Positions 1 to 9,128 of a DNA stretch of 64,000 nucleotides are shown in pieces (the first letter of the stretch is position 1; every line of letters begins with the position of its first letter). The notes beneath the pieces were generated by a model, which was given only the letters and a program-made list of their open reading frames with translations, did no database searches and was not told the origin of the DNA. Position numbers and translations under genes: made by a program. Origin of the DNA: Gordonia sp. ABSL11-1 (GTDB taxonomy: Bacteria > Actinomycetota > Actinomycetes > Mycobacteriales > Mycobacteriaceae); the NCBI RefSeq assembly GCF_030315685.1, contig NZ_JASXSI010000001.1, positions 466,827 through 530,826 on the forward strand, read 5' to 3'.

Positions 1-1
1 G

Positions 2-496
2 CTGGTGACCTCGCTGCTGCTCGCCGGAGCGGTCGGGTCGGCCATCGCCGCGGACCTCGGTTCCCGCACGATCCGCGACGAGATCGACGCGATGCGTGTC
101 ATGGGCGTCAATCCCGTCCAGCGCTTGATCTCGCCGCGTCTGCTCGCGACGATGGTTGTCAGCTTTCTCCTCTGCGGCTTCGTCTGCTTCGTTGGCTTCA
201 TCACCGGCTACGTGTTCAACGTCTACTTCCAGGGCGGGACGCCGGGTAGTTACACGGGCACCTTTGCGTCGTTCGCCAGTACCTCGGACCTGGCCTTCGC
301 CATCATCAAAGCGGTGATCTTCGGCGCGATTGTCGCGGTCGTGGCCTGTGACCGCGGGCTGAACACGAAGGGTGGGCCGGCCGGCGTGGCCAACTCTGTC
401 AACGCGGCCGTGGTGAACTCGGTCCTGCTTCTGTTCACGGTCAACGTGTTGCTGACCCAGTTGTTCACCATGCTCGTCCCGGCGAAGGTGGTGTGA
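2..496 (+). CDS. yrbEA: YrbEA/MlaE-type permease of mce operon (5' partial)
   Basis: Integral membrane permease subunit of an Mce lipid-import ABC system. The start lies outside the window; 164 residues are visible in the frame that opens at base 2. The segment has several hydrophobic helices and the motif DEIDAMRVMGVNP (about residues 25-37 of the fragment), the cytoplasmic EExDAL-type loop by which MlaE/YrbE permeases are thought to contact the ATPase. It stops with TGA one base before the ATG of yrbEB, so it is the first visible gene of a nine-gene operon. The family call is secure; which mce locus this is cannot be told. Confidence 0.93.
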   Translation: MVTSLLLAGAVGSAIAADLGSRTIRDEIDAMRVMGVNPVQRLISPRLLATMVVSFLLCGFVCFVGFITGYVFNVYFQGGTPGSYTGTFASFASTSDLAFAIIKAVIFGAIVAVVACDRGLNTKGGPAGVANSVNAAVVNSVLLLFTVNVLLTQLFTMLVPAKVV

Positions 497-497
497 G

Positions 498-1364
498 ATG
501 ACCGCATCCCGCTATATACCGCCTCTGTTGCGCCCGGTCGAGGCTGCCAAGGGCCTGTATCGCGGTCCGCGCGACGGTATCGCAGCGATGGGCCACCTCA
601 TCACCTTCCTGCTGAAGTCGATCGGGTCGGTCCCGCTCACCTTCACGCACTACCGCAAGGAGGTGTGGCGGCTCCTCTCCGACGTGGCATGGGGCAACGG
701 TGCGCTGATCGTCGGCGGCGGCACCGTCGGCGTCATGGTGATCCTCGGCCTGATGGGCGGGGCCACCGTCGGGATCGAGGGCTACACCGCACTGAACCTG
801 CTCGGCATGGGGCCGGTGACCGGCGGACTGTCGGCATTCGCCACCACGCGCGAGATCGCGCCCTTGCTCGCGGCGACGGCGTTCACCGCGCAGTCCGGGT
901 GTCGGTTCACCGCGCAACTCGGTTCGATGCGCATCGCTGAGGAGATCGATGCGCTCGAGTCGATCGCGATCCGCCCGTTGCCCTACCTCGTCACCACCCG
1001 CATGTCGGCTGCGGTGCTGGCGATCGTGCCGCTCTACGCGGTCTCGCTCGCAGCCAACTACCTCGCATGTCAGGTGATGTATCAACTCCAGAGCGACCAG
1101 GGCGCCGGGACGTACCTCTACTACTTCAACCAGTTCCTGCTGTCCTCCGACATGGTGTTCTCGTTCATCAAGGTGATCGTCTTCGTCCTGCTGACGACGT
1201 TCATCCAGTGTTACTACGGCTATTTCGCCTCTGGAGGTCCCGAAGGTGTGGGTGTGGCCGCCGGTCACGCGATCCGGATGGCGATCATCGTGATCGTCTT
1301 CGCGAATCTCGTCATGACATTGGTGTTCTGGGGCACGTCTCCCGGAATCAAGATCTCGGGATAG
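498..1364 (+). CDS. yrbEB: YrbEB/MlaE-type permease of mce operon
   Basis: Second permease of the Mce transporter, 288 residues, the usual length for YrbE proteins. It carries a basic N-terminal segment, about five to six hydrophobic helices and the conserved loop RIAEEIDALESIAIRP (about residues 145-160). The ATG follows the yrbEA stop after one base. By family knowledge YrbEA and YrbEB form the inner-membrane channel to which six Mce proteins attach and which an MceG ATPase powers. No mceG gene is in this window, as is usual because it is encoded elsewhere. Confidence 0.95.
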   Translation: MTASRYIPPLLRPVEAAKGLYRGPRDGIAAMGHLITFLLKSIGSVPLTFTHYRKEVWRLLSDVAWGNGALIVGGGTVGVMVILGLMGGATVGIEGYTALNLLGMGPVTGGLSAFATTREIAPLLAATAFTAQSGCRFTAQLGSMRIAEEIDALESIAIRPLPYLVTTRMSAAVLAIVPLYAVSLAANYLACQVMYQLQSDQGAGTYLYYFNQFLLSSDMVFSFIKVIVFVLLTTFIQCYYGYFASGGPEGVGVAAGHAIRMAIIVIVFANLVMTLVFWGTSPGIKISG

Positions 1365-1374
1365 GGGGAGGAGT

Positions 1375-2718
1375 TTGAACATCGCCACCGGTGGCCGCGA
1401 TCCTTCGCTGCTCACCTATGTCCTGCGCGGCGTCGCGTTCCTCGTCGCGCTCCTCATACTCTTCGTCCTGCTCTTCCTGCGTTATCAGGGCACGTTCACC
1501 TCGACGGTCCCGGTGACCGCCAAGCTCACCGACGTCGGCGACGGTCTCGTCACGAGTGCTGATGTCCGCTACAACGGGCTGATCGTCGGATCGGTGAAGT
1601 CGATCGAGCTCAGCAACGAGGTCGGACCGGGAAATCTGCAGTACAAGGACGTCGGTATCGACATCACTCCGGATCAGGCCGTGGGGATCCCGAGCAATGT
1701 CACCGCGCGGACCGTGCCGTCGAACCTGTTCGGCGTCAACTCGGTCGAACTCGTCCGTCCTGAGCAACCGGCTTCCGGGCATCTGTCCTCGGATGCCACG
1801 ATCCCGGCCAACGAGTCGCTCGAGACCCTCCGTCTGCAGGACGCGCAGAACGAGATCCGGACACTGTTGCAGGCGGTACCCCCGGAGGAGCTCGCGTCGG
1901 TCCTCGGGACGCTCGCCGATGCGCTCAAGGGCGGCGGCGCGGTGTTCGGGGCGTTCGTGCCGCTGCTCAACAACTACTGGCAGACCATCAACGCACAGTT
2001 CCCGCCGGGCGCGCCGTCCGGCTTCGACAACTTCAACAACGCCGTCCGCGGCCTGTCGCAGTCGACCCCCGAGCTGCTGGACACCCTGGGCCGCAGCGTG
2101 ATCCCGGCGATGACCATCGCGGAGAAGCAGCAGGATCTCACCGCGCTGCTCTCTGCCGGGCAGGGTGTGCTCGACGAGACCCAGGCGCTGTTCGCCGCGA
2201 ACGGGAACCGCGGGCAGCGAGTCGTCCGGGATCTCAACACGATGATCGGAGCGGCTGTCCTGGAACCCGAATCGCTGCCGCAGGCGCTGACGGCACTCAA
2301 CAACCTCGCGGCGAAGGTGCTGACCGTGTTCACTGGGGTGAACGGTCACGCACAGTTGAACATCGGCGTGAGCTTCGGTGCGTTCGAACGGTATACGCGA
2401 CAGAACTGCCCGGTCTACAACGGCGGCAGGTACGGCCAGACCCGCGGACCCGGCTGTGTGGGCCCGGGCACGGGCACGGGTCCGACGAGCTCGGGACCGC
2501 TGATGATCTATCCGTCGGACGGTATGCGGCGCAATGCGGCGAAGTTCGGTGCGGTGTCCACGGGGGCGGACAACAAGACGCTCAACACGGCACTCAAACG
2601 GAAGCCGACCGCCGCGGACACCCTGATGCTCGGACCTCTGGTGCAGTCGAGCACCATCGCGCCGAAGGCCCCCGCTGCACCCGGTACCCAGCGTGACCGC
2701 CAGGGAGGTGGCCGATGA
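1375..2718 (+). CDS. mceA: MceA family protein
   Basis: First Mce subunit, 447 residues. It has an N-terminal membrane anchor (about residues 13-36), an MCE domain (about 44-120) and a long helical region that in the family builds the periplasmic lipid tunnel. The start is TTG at 1375: it sits a few bases after a purine-rich GGGGGAGGAG run, and no ATG or GTG lies nearby in frame. The C-terminal tail is rich in Gly, Pro and Thr, including a GTGTGPTSSG stretch. The stop overlaps the mceB ATG (ATGA), indicating translational coupling. Confidence 0.93.
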   Translation: MNIATGGRDPSLLTYVLRGVAFLVALLILFVLLFLRYQGTFTSTVPVTAKLTDVGDGLVTSADVRYNGLIVGSVKSIELSNEVGPGNLQYKDVGIDITPDQAVGIPSNVTARTVPSNLFGVNSVELVRPEQPASGHLSSDATIPANESLETLRLQDAQNEIRTLLQAVPPEELASVLGTLADALKGGGAVFGAFVPLLNNYWQTINAQFPPGAPSGFDNFNNAVRGLSQSTPELLDTLGRSVIPAMTIAEKQQDLTALLSAGQGVLDETQALFAANGNRGQRVVRDLNTMIGAAVLEPESLPQALTALNNLAAKVLTVFTGVNGHAQLNIGVSFGAFERYTRQNCPVYNGGRYGQTRGPGCVGPGTGTGPTSSGPLMIYPSDGMRRNAAKFGAVSTGADNKTLNTALKRKPTAADTLMLGPLVQSSTIAPKAPAAPGTQRDRQGGGR

Positions 2719-3755
2719 GTCGCGGCCAGGCCAGTATTCGCAAGCCTCTGATCGGATTCACCGTCTTCGGAGTCGTGGCGCTGCTGCTGACGTATGTCAT
2801 CTGGTCGACCCTGGAACGATCGCTGCCGGGGAACACCAACTCGTACACGACCTTCTTCAACGACGCGTCGGGACTCGCCACCGGCGACGATGTCCGGATG
2901 GCGGGTGTGCGGGTCGGGCGGGTCAGCGAGATCTCGCTCGACGACGGACGCGCGCGGGTCACCTTCGAGGTGCAGACCGACCAGTCGGTGTTCACCAACA
3001 CGCAGGCGGCGATCCGCTACCAGAACCTGATCGGTCAGCGATACCTGTCGCTCACCCTGGCCAAGGGGAAGGAGAAGGAGAGCAAGCCCTTGGCGGCCGG
3101 ATCGACGCTGCAGCAGCCGTCCGAGGACTCCTTCGACGTGACGCGCCTGCTCGCCGGTTTCCAGCCGGTGTTCGAGACGCTGAAACCCGAACAGGTCAAT
3201 GCACTCTCGGAAGGCCTCATCCAGGCATTCCAGGGCAACCAGGTGTCGCTGAGCTACACCGTCGCCGAGGTCGGCACGCTCGCCAGCGACATGGCCGACC
3301 GCGATCAGGTGATCGGGGCGATCATCAACAACCTCAGTTCGGTGATGCGTGACCTGTCGCTGCAGGGCAAGCAGGTCACCACCGTCGTCGACAGCATCTC
3401 CACGCTGATCCGCGACCTCAACGCCAACTCCGCCGCCTTCGGCAAGTCGGTGACGCAGATCGGCCAGACCGCCAGCGGATTCGCCGACGTCCTCTCACAG
3501 AGCCGGGATTCGCTGGCGGGCGCAGCCACCGACGCACGGGCGGCCACGAACACGCTGATCTCCAACGGTGCCAAGCTCGATCGTCTGGCCGGTCAGCTGC
3601 CGATCTTCCTCGGGCACTTCCCGCTCGTGCTCGGCCAGGGCGCCTACCTGAACATCTACGCATGCGACCTCGACATCGCCATCGGCGACGTCCTCTTCCC
3701 GCCGGGGATCATCAACAAGATCGGCGGCACACGACATTCGGAGGTATGTCGATGA
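2715..3755 (+). CDS. mceB: MceB family protein
   Basis: Second Mce subunit, 346 residues. It has a single N-terminal transmembrane segment (about residues 14-33), an MCE domain starting near NTNSYTTFFNDASGLATGDDVRMAG, and a long coiled, helical C-terminal half. The end YLNIYACDLDI is a typical MceB-type C-terminal motif. The ATG overlaps the mceA stop as ATGA and the TGA overlaps the mceC ATG, so the six mce genes are tightly coupled. The protein should sit in the cell envelope as part of a hetero-hexameric Mce assembly that carries lipids to the YrbE permease. Confidence 0.93.
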   Translation: MSRGQASIRKPLIGFTVFGVVALLLTYVIWSTLERSLPGNTNSYTTFFNDASGLATGDDVRMAGVRVGRVSEISLDDGRARVTFEVQTDQSVFTNTQAAIRYQNLIGQRYLSLTLAKGKEKESKPLAAGSTLQQPSEDSFDVTRLLAGFQPVFETLKPEQVNALSEGLIQAFQGNQVSLSYTVAEVGTLASDMADRDQVIGAIINNLSSVMRDLSLQGKQVTTVVDSISTLIRDLNANSAAFGKSVTQIGQTASGFADVLSQSRDSLAGAATDARAATNTLISNGAKLDRLAGQLPIFLGHFPLVLGQGAYLNIYACDLDIAIGDVLFPPGIINKIGGTRHSEVCR

Positions 3756-4741
3756 GCAGGTGGCGCAAGAGCTTCGACGAGAACCGGCGCGTCTGGTACG
3801 GTCTGGCCGGCGCAGTGGTCATCGTGCTGCTCGTGCTGGCCGTCACAGGTTTGGCCGGAGCGCACATCGGCAAGAAGACCTATGTCGGTGATTTCGCGCA
3901 GGCCGGCGGCATCCGACCCGGCGACAAGGTGCGCGTCGCGGGCATCGACGTCGGTGAGGTGAGTTCCACCGAGCTCGACGGAAACCACGTGACGGTCACG
4001 ATGAAGGTCGACCGTGATGTCGACGTCACCTCGAACGGCTCCGCCGAGATCAAGATGTCGACCCTCCTGGGGCAGCGCTATGTCGATGTCTCCCTGGGGG
4101 ATTCGACGTCCCCGGCGCCCGACGGCCGTATTTCGCAGACCAGTGTGCCCTACGATCTGCAGAAGACGATCGAGGCGGGGACTCCGGTCATCGCCGGGAT
4201 CAACGACGAGGACTTCGCCGAAGGGCTGCGCACACTCAACAAGCAGCTCGCCGGCGCGCCCGCGGTCACCAAGCCGACGCTGGACTCGCTGACCGCGATG
4301 TCGAAGGTGATCACCAATCGGCGCGATCAGATCAATCAGCTCGTGAGCGACACCAAGACGGTGACCTCGATCGTCAACGACAGTCAGACGCAGTTATCGA
4401 TCATCGTCGGCCAGGGCCGCCAGCTCGCCGAGAAGATCGCCGCACGAGAGGCATTGGTCACCCGCATGCTCGATGGCATCGCCGAGCTCACCGAGCAGGC
4501 CCGGGCGGTCGCCCGGGAGAACGGAAACCAGTTCGCACCCATCATGGCCAACCTCAACACGATGTCGCAGGGGCTGGAGAAGAATCGGCAGAACCTGCGC
4601 AAACTGCTCGAGGTCCTCCCGGTCACCGCACGTCTCACCAACAACGTGATCGGCGACGGACCGTACGCCAATGGCTATCTGCCCTGGGGCATCTTCCCGG
4701 ACAATTGGCTGTGCACGGCACGGGTGGTGGACGGATGTTGA
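3752..4741 (+). CDS. mceC: MceC family protein
   Basis: Third Mce subunit, 329 residues from ATG 3752. That start is preferred over ATG 3746 because GGAGG at 3740-3744 is 7 bases upstream and the ATGA overlap with mceB matches the rest of the operon. A membrane anchor at about residues 15-36 is followed by an MCE domain (VRVAGIDVGEVSSTEL) and an extended helical region. The C-terminus GYLPWGIFPDNWLC fits MceC/D-type ends. Nothing in the sequence suggests damage. Confidence 0.92.
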   Translation: MSRWRKSFDENRRVWYGLAGAVVIVLLVLAVTGLAGAHIGKKTYVGDFAQAGGIRPGDKVRVAGIDVGEVSSTELDGNHVTVTMKVDRDVDVTSNGSAEIKMSTLLGQRYVDVSLGDSTSPAPDGRISQTSVPYDLQKTIEAGTPVIAGINDEDFAEGLRTLNKQLAGAPAVTKPTLDSLTAMSKVITNRRDQINQLVSDTKTVTSIVNDSQTQLSIIVGQGRQLAEKIAAREALVTRMLDGIAELTEQARAVARENGNQFAPIMANLNTMSQGLEKNRQNLRKLLEVLPVTARLTNNVIGDGPYANGYLPWGIFPDNWLCTARVVDGC

Positions 4742-5838
4742 GCCGCATCGCTCTTCGACGCTCGCTGACGTTGACCGCGATGTCGGTACTCGTCGTGCTC
4801 GGCCTGTCCGGTTGCTCGCTGATCCCGGCGACATGGACGACGGCCTTCGGGTCCGCCATCGAGGTCACCGCCTACTTCGACGACGTCTCTGGTCTGTACA
4901 AGAGCAACGATGTCGCGGTCCTCGGCATGCCGGTCGGGCAAGTCACCTCCGTGGAACAGCAGGGCAACCGGGTCAAGGTGACCTTCACCGTCGACAAGGA
5001 CGTCCCGATACCGGCAAACGCCACCGCGGCGATCGTCAACACGTCGATCGTGACCACGCGGCATGTCGAACTGTCGCCGACCTATTCGGAAGGGCCCAAA
5101 CTCACCGACGGCTCGGTCATCACTCAGACGAAGAGTCCGGTGTCGGTGGGCGAACTGTTCGACTCCATCGACGGACTGGTGAAGTCGTTGTCCGGAGATG
5201 CGCCGGGCGAGGGCCCGGTGGCCGACATGATCGACATCACCACGGGCATCACCAGCGGCAACGGCGAACGGATGCGCGAGGCGCTCGACGAGCTCAGCAA
5301 GGCCGGGTCGGTCGCGTCGGGCAACAGCGACGCCCTCGTCGACATCATCCGCACCGTGCAGAAACTCACGACGACCCTCGTCTCGAACTACCCGAAGATG
5401 ACCGCGTTCTCCAGGTCGATCAACGACGTGGCGGGCATGTTGCGCACCCAGGCACCGGGTCTGCAGGCGACGTTGGCGGATCTCAATGTTGCGCTGCAGA
5501 ACACGACGGCCTTCTTGAGGGACAACGCCGGCACCATCGGTTCGTCGACCGGCCGCCTCGCCGCTCTGGCGTCCAACCTGAGCGACTTCTCGCGGCAGGT
5601 CGTCGAGACCATCGATCTCGGGCCGCTGTTGTTCCAGAACCTCAGCAACTCGGTGTCGGCGGAACAGGGCGCATGGCGCGCACAGGTGCTCCTGGACAAG
5701 TCGCTGATCGACACCGAGGCGGTGTCGACCTTCTGTCAGGCGATCAACCTGCAGAAGAATGGTTGCCGCACTGGGCAATTGAAGGATTTCGGACCCGACC
5801 TCGGGGTATTCTCGGCACTCCTGGAGTTGACGAAATGA
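4735..5838 (+). CDS. mceD: Mce family lipoprotein in the MceD position
   Basis: Fourth Mce subunit, 367 residues from ATG 4735, which overlaps the end of mceC by 7 bases. Its N-terminus is a short basic stretch, a hydrophobic core and the lipobox LGLSGC with Cys27, so it is predicted to be a lipoprotein. The MCE domain follows directly (VAVLGMPVGQVTSVEQ). In well-known mycobacterial mce operons only the MceE position (LprK-type) carries a lipobox; here the D position has one as well. The assignment to D is by order. Helical C-terminal region and length are normal. Confidence 0.88.
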   Translation: MLSRIALRRSLTLTAMSVLVVLGLSGCSLIPATWTTAFGSAIEVTAYFDDVSGLYKSNDVAVLGMPVGQVTSVEQQGNRVKVTFTVDKDVPIPANATAAIVNTSIVTTRHVELSPTYSEGPKLTDGSVITQTKSPVSVGELFDSIDGLVKSLSGDAPGEGPVADMIDITTGITSGNGERMREALDELSKAGSVASGNSDALVDIIRTVQKLTTTLVSNYPKMTAFSRSINDVAGMLRTQAPGLQATLADLNVALQNTTAFLRDNAGTIGSSTGRLAALASNLSDFSRQVVETIDLGPLLFQNLSNSVSAEQGAWRAQVLLDKSLIDTEAVSTFCQAINLQKNGCRTGQLKDFGPDLGVFSALLELTK

Positions 5839-7001
5839 CACGCGTGACCGTGCGAGAGACGCGCCCGGCACCCTTCCGGGCACAGTCCGATGGTGAATCG
5901 GGTCACCGGTTGCGGCGCCGCGGGCTCATGGCGGCGGCGGTGGGCGTGGTGCTGACGATGTCGGGCTGCGGGATCGTGCCGGGCCTGACCGTCGAGCAGA
6001 TCCCGTTGCCGGCGCCGGGTGGAATCGGTGACTCGATCAAGCTCACCGCGAAGTTCGACAACGCCCTCAACCTTCCTACCAAGGCAAAGGTGAAGCTGTA
6101 CGGCAACGACGTCGGGCAGGTGTCCGACATCGTGGCTCGCGACTACTCGGCTGTCGTGACCATGGATGTCGGGACCTCGTCGAAGTTGCCCGTGGGGACG
6201 GGTGCGGAGTTGCGCCAGGCCACCCCGCTCGGCGACGTGTTCGTCGCCCTGCTGCCGCCCAAGGGGCAGCAGGGCGGCTACATGACGAATGGTGACACAC
6301 TGTCCGGGCCGACGTCGGCCGCCGCCACCGTCGAGGATCTGCTCGTCAGCACGTCGGGTCTGGTGGACAGCGGCTCGCTGAGCTCGGTCCAGGTGATCCT
6401 GACCGAACTCAGCAGTGCGGTGTCCGCCGATCCGGATGCGCTGTCCGGCTCCATCGAGGGCCTGACGACGGCGATCACCAAGTTCAACCAGAACGCCGGC
6501 GCGGTCGACGAGTCGATGCGCACCACGCGGGTCCTGACGGATCAACTTGCGGCAGGTCGCGCGCAGATCATGGCGTCGATCAACAAGCTGGGTCCGGCAG
6601 TCAACGCGATCAACTCCCAGATCGGTCAGATCCTGACGACGCTGGACAAGACGAATCAGGTCACGGCGGCGACGAACGACTTCCTGAACTCCGACGGCGA
6701 CAACCTCGTCGAGATGATCGGGCACCTGCAGACCGCGCTCAACGGGCTGCGCGAGGGTGCCTCGACGTTGGGGGCACTGTCGGACAACGTCGCGGTGCTG
6801 ACACCCAAGTGGGTCAAGTCGACGCCGGGCAGCGCGGCGGCGTTGTCGTCGAAGGTCTACTACCTCAACCCGGGTGCCGGATTCGATTCGGCGACCCGGC
6901 TTCCCGAGGTCGGTGACGTCGACGAGGCGTCGAAGGCGCTGCAGCAGACGCTGACCCGGCTGCTCGCCCGCCTGACCGGGACGAAGGGATGCTGCGGATG
7001 A
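5835..7001 (+). CDS. mceE: MceE family lipoprotein (LprK-like)
   Basis: Fifth Mce subunit, 388 residues from ATG 5835 (ATGA overlap with mceD). A longer reading of this frame runs back through mceD but is out of frame with it and is not coding. The N-terminus has about 28 polar residues, an RLRRRG basic stretch, a hydrophobic core and TMSGC, giving a lipidated Cys45. The paired arginines leave Tat export possible. The MCE domain (KVKLYGNDVGQVSDIV) and long helical region follow. It corresponds by order and lipobox to LprK/MceE. Confidence 0.92.
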   Translation: MTRVTVRETRPAPFRAQSDGESGHRLRRRGLMAAAVGVVLTMSGCGIVPGLTVEQIPLPAPGGIGDSIKLTAKFDNALNLPTKAKVKLYGNDVGQVSDIVARDYSAVVTMDVGTSSKLPVGTGAELRQATPLGDVFVALLPPKGQQGGYMTNGDTLSGPTSAAATVEDLLVSTSGLVDSGSLSSVQVILTELSSAVSADPDALSGSIEGLTTAITKFNQNAGAVDESMRTTRVLTDQLAAGRAQIMASINKLGPAVNAINSQIGQILTTLDKTNQVTAATNDFLNSDGDNLVEMIGHLQTALNGLREGASTLGALSDNVAVLTPKWVKSTPGSAAALSSKVYYLNPGAGFDSATRLPEVGDVDEASKALQQTLTRLLARLTGTKGCCG

Positions 7002-8182
7002 GCGCGCTGTCCGGACCGTTCAGCTGGGTGCGACGGCACTCGATTCTGGTCGGCAACATCGGTCTCGTCCTGGTGATGCTCGTCGGGCTGGCCTACCTCT
7101 CCTTCGGGGCACTCCGATGGGATCCGTTCCGCGGCACCTATCAGCTGACGGTGCACTTCCCGATCTCCGGTGGCCTGCAGGAGACCTCGGGTGTCACCCT
7201 GCGTGGCGCGCGGATCGGCGACGTGGAGAAGATCAGGGTGCAACCCGAATCGGTCGACGTGACCGTGTCGATCGAGGACGACGTCAAGATCAATCGGAAC
7301 GCGACCGTCGCGGCCCTCGGTCTGTCCGCTGCGGGTGAGCAGTACGTCGATTTCGAACCACAGACCGCCGACGGTCCGTACTTCACCGACGGCGACGAGA
7401 TCCAGGTCAACCAGACCCGGGTCACCGCACCGTTCCCGACCATGCTGGAATCGGCACTGAACGTCGTCGAACAGATCGATCCGGTGAAACTGCGTTCTGC
7501 CGTGGACAATCTGGAGGTCGCGCTCGGCTCCGACGGCGACGACGACAACGTGCTGCGCGCACTGTTCGTCTCGGGCGGAACCATCTTCGCCGACCTCGCC
7601 CGCGTGTTGCCGGAGACCAAGAGGCTCATCTCCGACAGTGGCACGATCCTCAAGACCACGGCAAACATCCAACCGGACTTCGGGACGACCGTCGACTCGT
7701 TGAGCACCATCGTGAACGCTGCGGTCGCCTCCGACAAAGAGATCCGCACGCTCCTCGGCCGCGGACCGTCGCAGCTGACCAGTCTCACCGGCTCGCTCAA
7801 CCAGATCCGCGATCCGGTGTCGGACGTGCTGCAGCAGTTCGTCGACATCGCCCGGCAGGGCGCCCTGCGCGCACCGGCGATCGCCAACCTGCTGCCGTCG
7901 ATCCGCGACGCGAGCGTCAAGAGCCTCACGATGTTCCACGACGGGGCGTGGTGGGCCTTCGGCTCGGTCTTCCCGAGACCGAGCTGCAACTATGCGGTCA
8001 CCCCGGTGCGGCCCACGAAGATCCTTGAGCTCAGCGTTCCGACCAATCTGTACTGTGTCACCGAGGACCCGGCGCAGCAGATCCGCGGATCGGCCAACGC
8101 CCCACGACCACCCGGTGACGACACCGCCGGCCCGCCGCCGAACTATGACCCGAACGCGCGGACCGTGCCACTAGACAAGTGA
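6998..8182 (+). CDS. mceF: MceF family protein
   Basis: Sixth Mce subunit, 394 residues. ATG 6998 is chosen over ATG 6989 because it forms an ATGA overlap with mceE, like the other genes here, and has AAGGGA at 6984-6989 at a suitable distance. It has a membrane anchor (about residues 17-38), an MCE domain (VTLRGARIGDVEKIRVQ), a helical region and a Pro-rich C-terminal tail, as is usual for MceF. It completes the A-F set. Confidence 0.93.
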   Translation: MSALSGPFSWVRRHSILVGNIGLVLVMLVGLAYLSFGALRWDPFRGTYQLTVHFPISGGLQETSGVTLRGARIGDVEKIRVQPESVDVTVSIEDDVKINRNATVAALGLSAAGEQYVDFEPQTADGPYFTDGDEIQVNQTRVTAPFPTMLESALNVVEQIDPVKLRSAVDNLEVALGSDGDDDNVLRALFVSGGTIFADLARVLPETKRLISDSGTILKTTANIQPDFGTTVDSLSTIVNAAVASDKEIRTLLGRGPSQLTSLTGSLNQIRDPVSDVLQQFVDIARQGALRAPAIANLLPSIRDASVKSLTMFHDGAWWAFGSVFPRPSCNYAVTPVRPTKILELSVPTNLYCVTEDPAQQIRGSANAPRPPGDDTAGPPPNYDPNARTVPLDK

Positions 8183-8196
8183 TGTGAAGAGCAGGG

Positions 8197-9084
8197 ATGA
8201 CCAAGCAGGACAAGACGAACGACGACTCCGACACCACTGCGGAAGGACACGAAACCGGCATCGCCGACGAGACGGGCGCCGAGGGCCGGGCATCTGCCCC
8301 GGACACGGCGGACGGAGTTGAGTCGGCATCCGGCGCGGATGCTCCCGCACCGCGCCCGCGGACCAAGGCCGCTCGCACGAAGGCGGACCGGCGGGCGTCG
8401 TCGCCGGCCGGCGACGACGCCGACGACACGGACACCCCGGCGCCGGCACACGCATCGACGGCGACACGCGGTAAGCAGATCTCGCTGACGTTCACCGCCG
8501 CCGGACTCGCCAAGACCGCCGGGGCCCTCGTCGTGGTGGCAGCCATCGTCGGTGTCGCTCTGCTCGGTTGGGGCTATCACCAGCAGGCTCAGAAGCTGTC
8601 CGCGTTCGACGACAGCAAGGTGGCATCCGAACAGTTCGTCACCAAGCTGGTCGGCACGATGACCAAGGACGGCGTGGGTGACATGAAGGAACTCCTCGGC
8701 CCGCTGTCGACGGGTGAGTTCCGCAAGCACCTGGAGCAGCAGCAGTCTGACACCGCTGCGGCGGTCACCCAGTTGAATCTGCAGGACGCGGAGTCGACGG
8801 TGAAGTCGGTGTCGGTGGAGAGCTTCGACACGACGACGGCGCGGACGTCGGTCCTGATGGAGGTGTCGGGCAAGAGTGCGCTCGCACCGGACGGCGGCAA
8901 GAGTTTGATGCTGCTGTGGCTGGACCTACGCAAGGAGGATGGCCAGTGGTTGGTCAGCCAGCTGAGCGGTGCTCAGGCCGGTATCGGTCCCGAGCAGGGT
9001 GGCCAGAACCCTGGTCAGGCTCCGGCACAGCCGACGACACCTGCCGCGCCGGCGAATCCGACCGCCCCGGCACCGGCCGGCTGA
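8197..9084 (+). CDS. Mce-associated membrane protein
   Basis: 295 residues. The first 95 are acidic, low-complexity and probably disordered and cytoplasmic (rich in Asp, Ala, Thr), followed by one transmembrane helix (about 107-126), an extracytoplasmic NTF2-like/VirB8-like domain (SAFDDSKVASEQFVTKLVG onward) and a Pro/Ala/Gln-rich tail. This is the layout of Mas proteins encoded after mceF; in mycobacteria, related proteins such as OmamA stabilise Mce transporters. It starts 14 bp after mceF. Usually two or more such genes follow mceF; only one is present before the convergent treY. Confidence 0.87.
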   Translation: MTKQDKTNDDSDTTAEGHETGIADETGAEGRASAPDTADGVESASGADAPAPRPRTKAARTKADRRASSPAGDDADDTDTPAPAHASTATRGKQISLTFTAAGLAKTAGALVVVAAIVGVALLGWGYHQQAQKLSAFDDSKVASEQFVTKLVGTMTKDGVGDMKELLGPLSTGEFRKHLEQQQSDTAAAVTQLNLQDAESTVKSVSVESFDTTTARTSVLMEVSGKSALAPDGGKSLMLLWLDLRKEDGQWLVSQLSGAQAGIGPEQGGQNPGQAPAQPTTPAAPANPTAPAPAG

Positions 9085-9105
9085 GTCCCCCGCCCGGGGT
9101 GGGAC
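9085..9105. terminator. Possible bidirectional terminator between mce operon and treY
   Basis: In the 44-bp gap between two convergent genes, GTCCC (9085-9089) and GGGAC (9101-9105) can pair around a CG-rich core, giving a short GC-rich stem. There is no clear T-run, so the call rests on position and pairing only. Confidence 0.3.
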
Positions 9106-9128
9106 ACCGCCCGGATTGGGCGAGGCGT

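Noticed and set aside
4671..5834. An apparent 776-residue fusion ending in MceE
   Set aside because: The upstream part is the wrong frame of mceD; MceE with its lipobox begins at ATG 5835 in an ATGA overlap.
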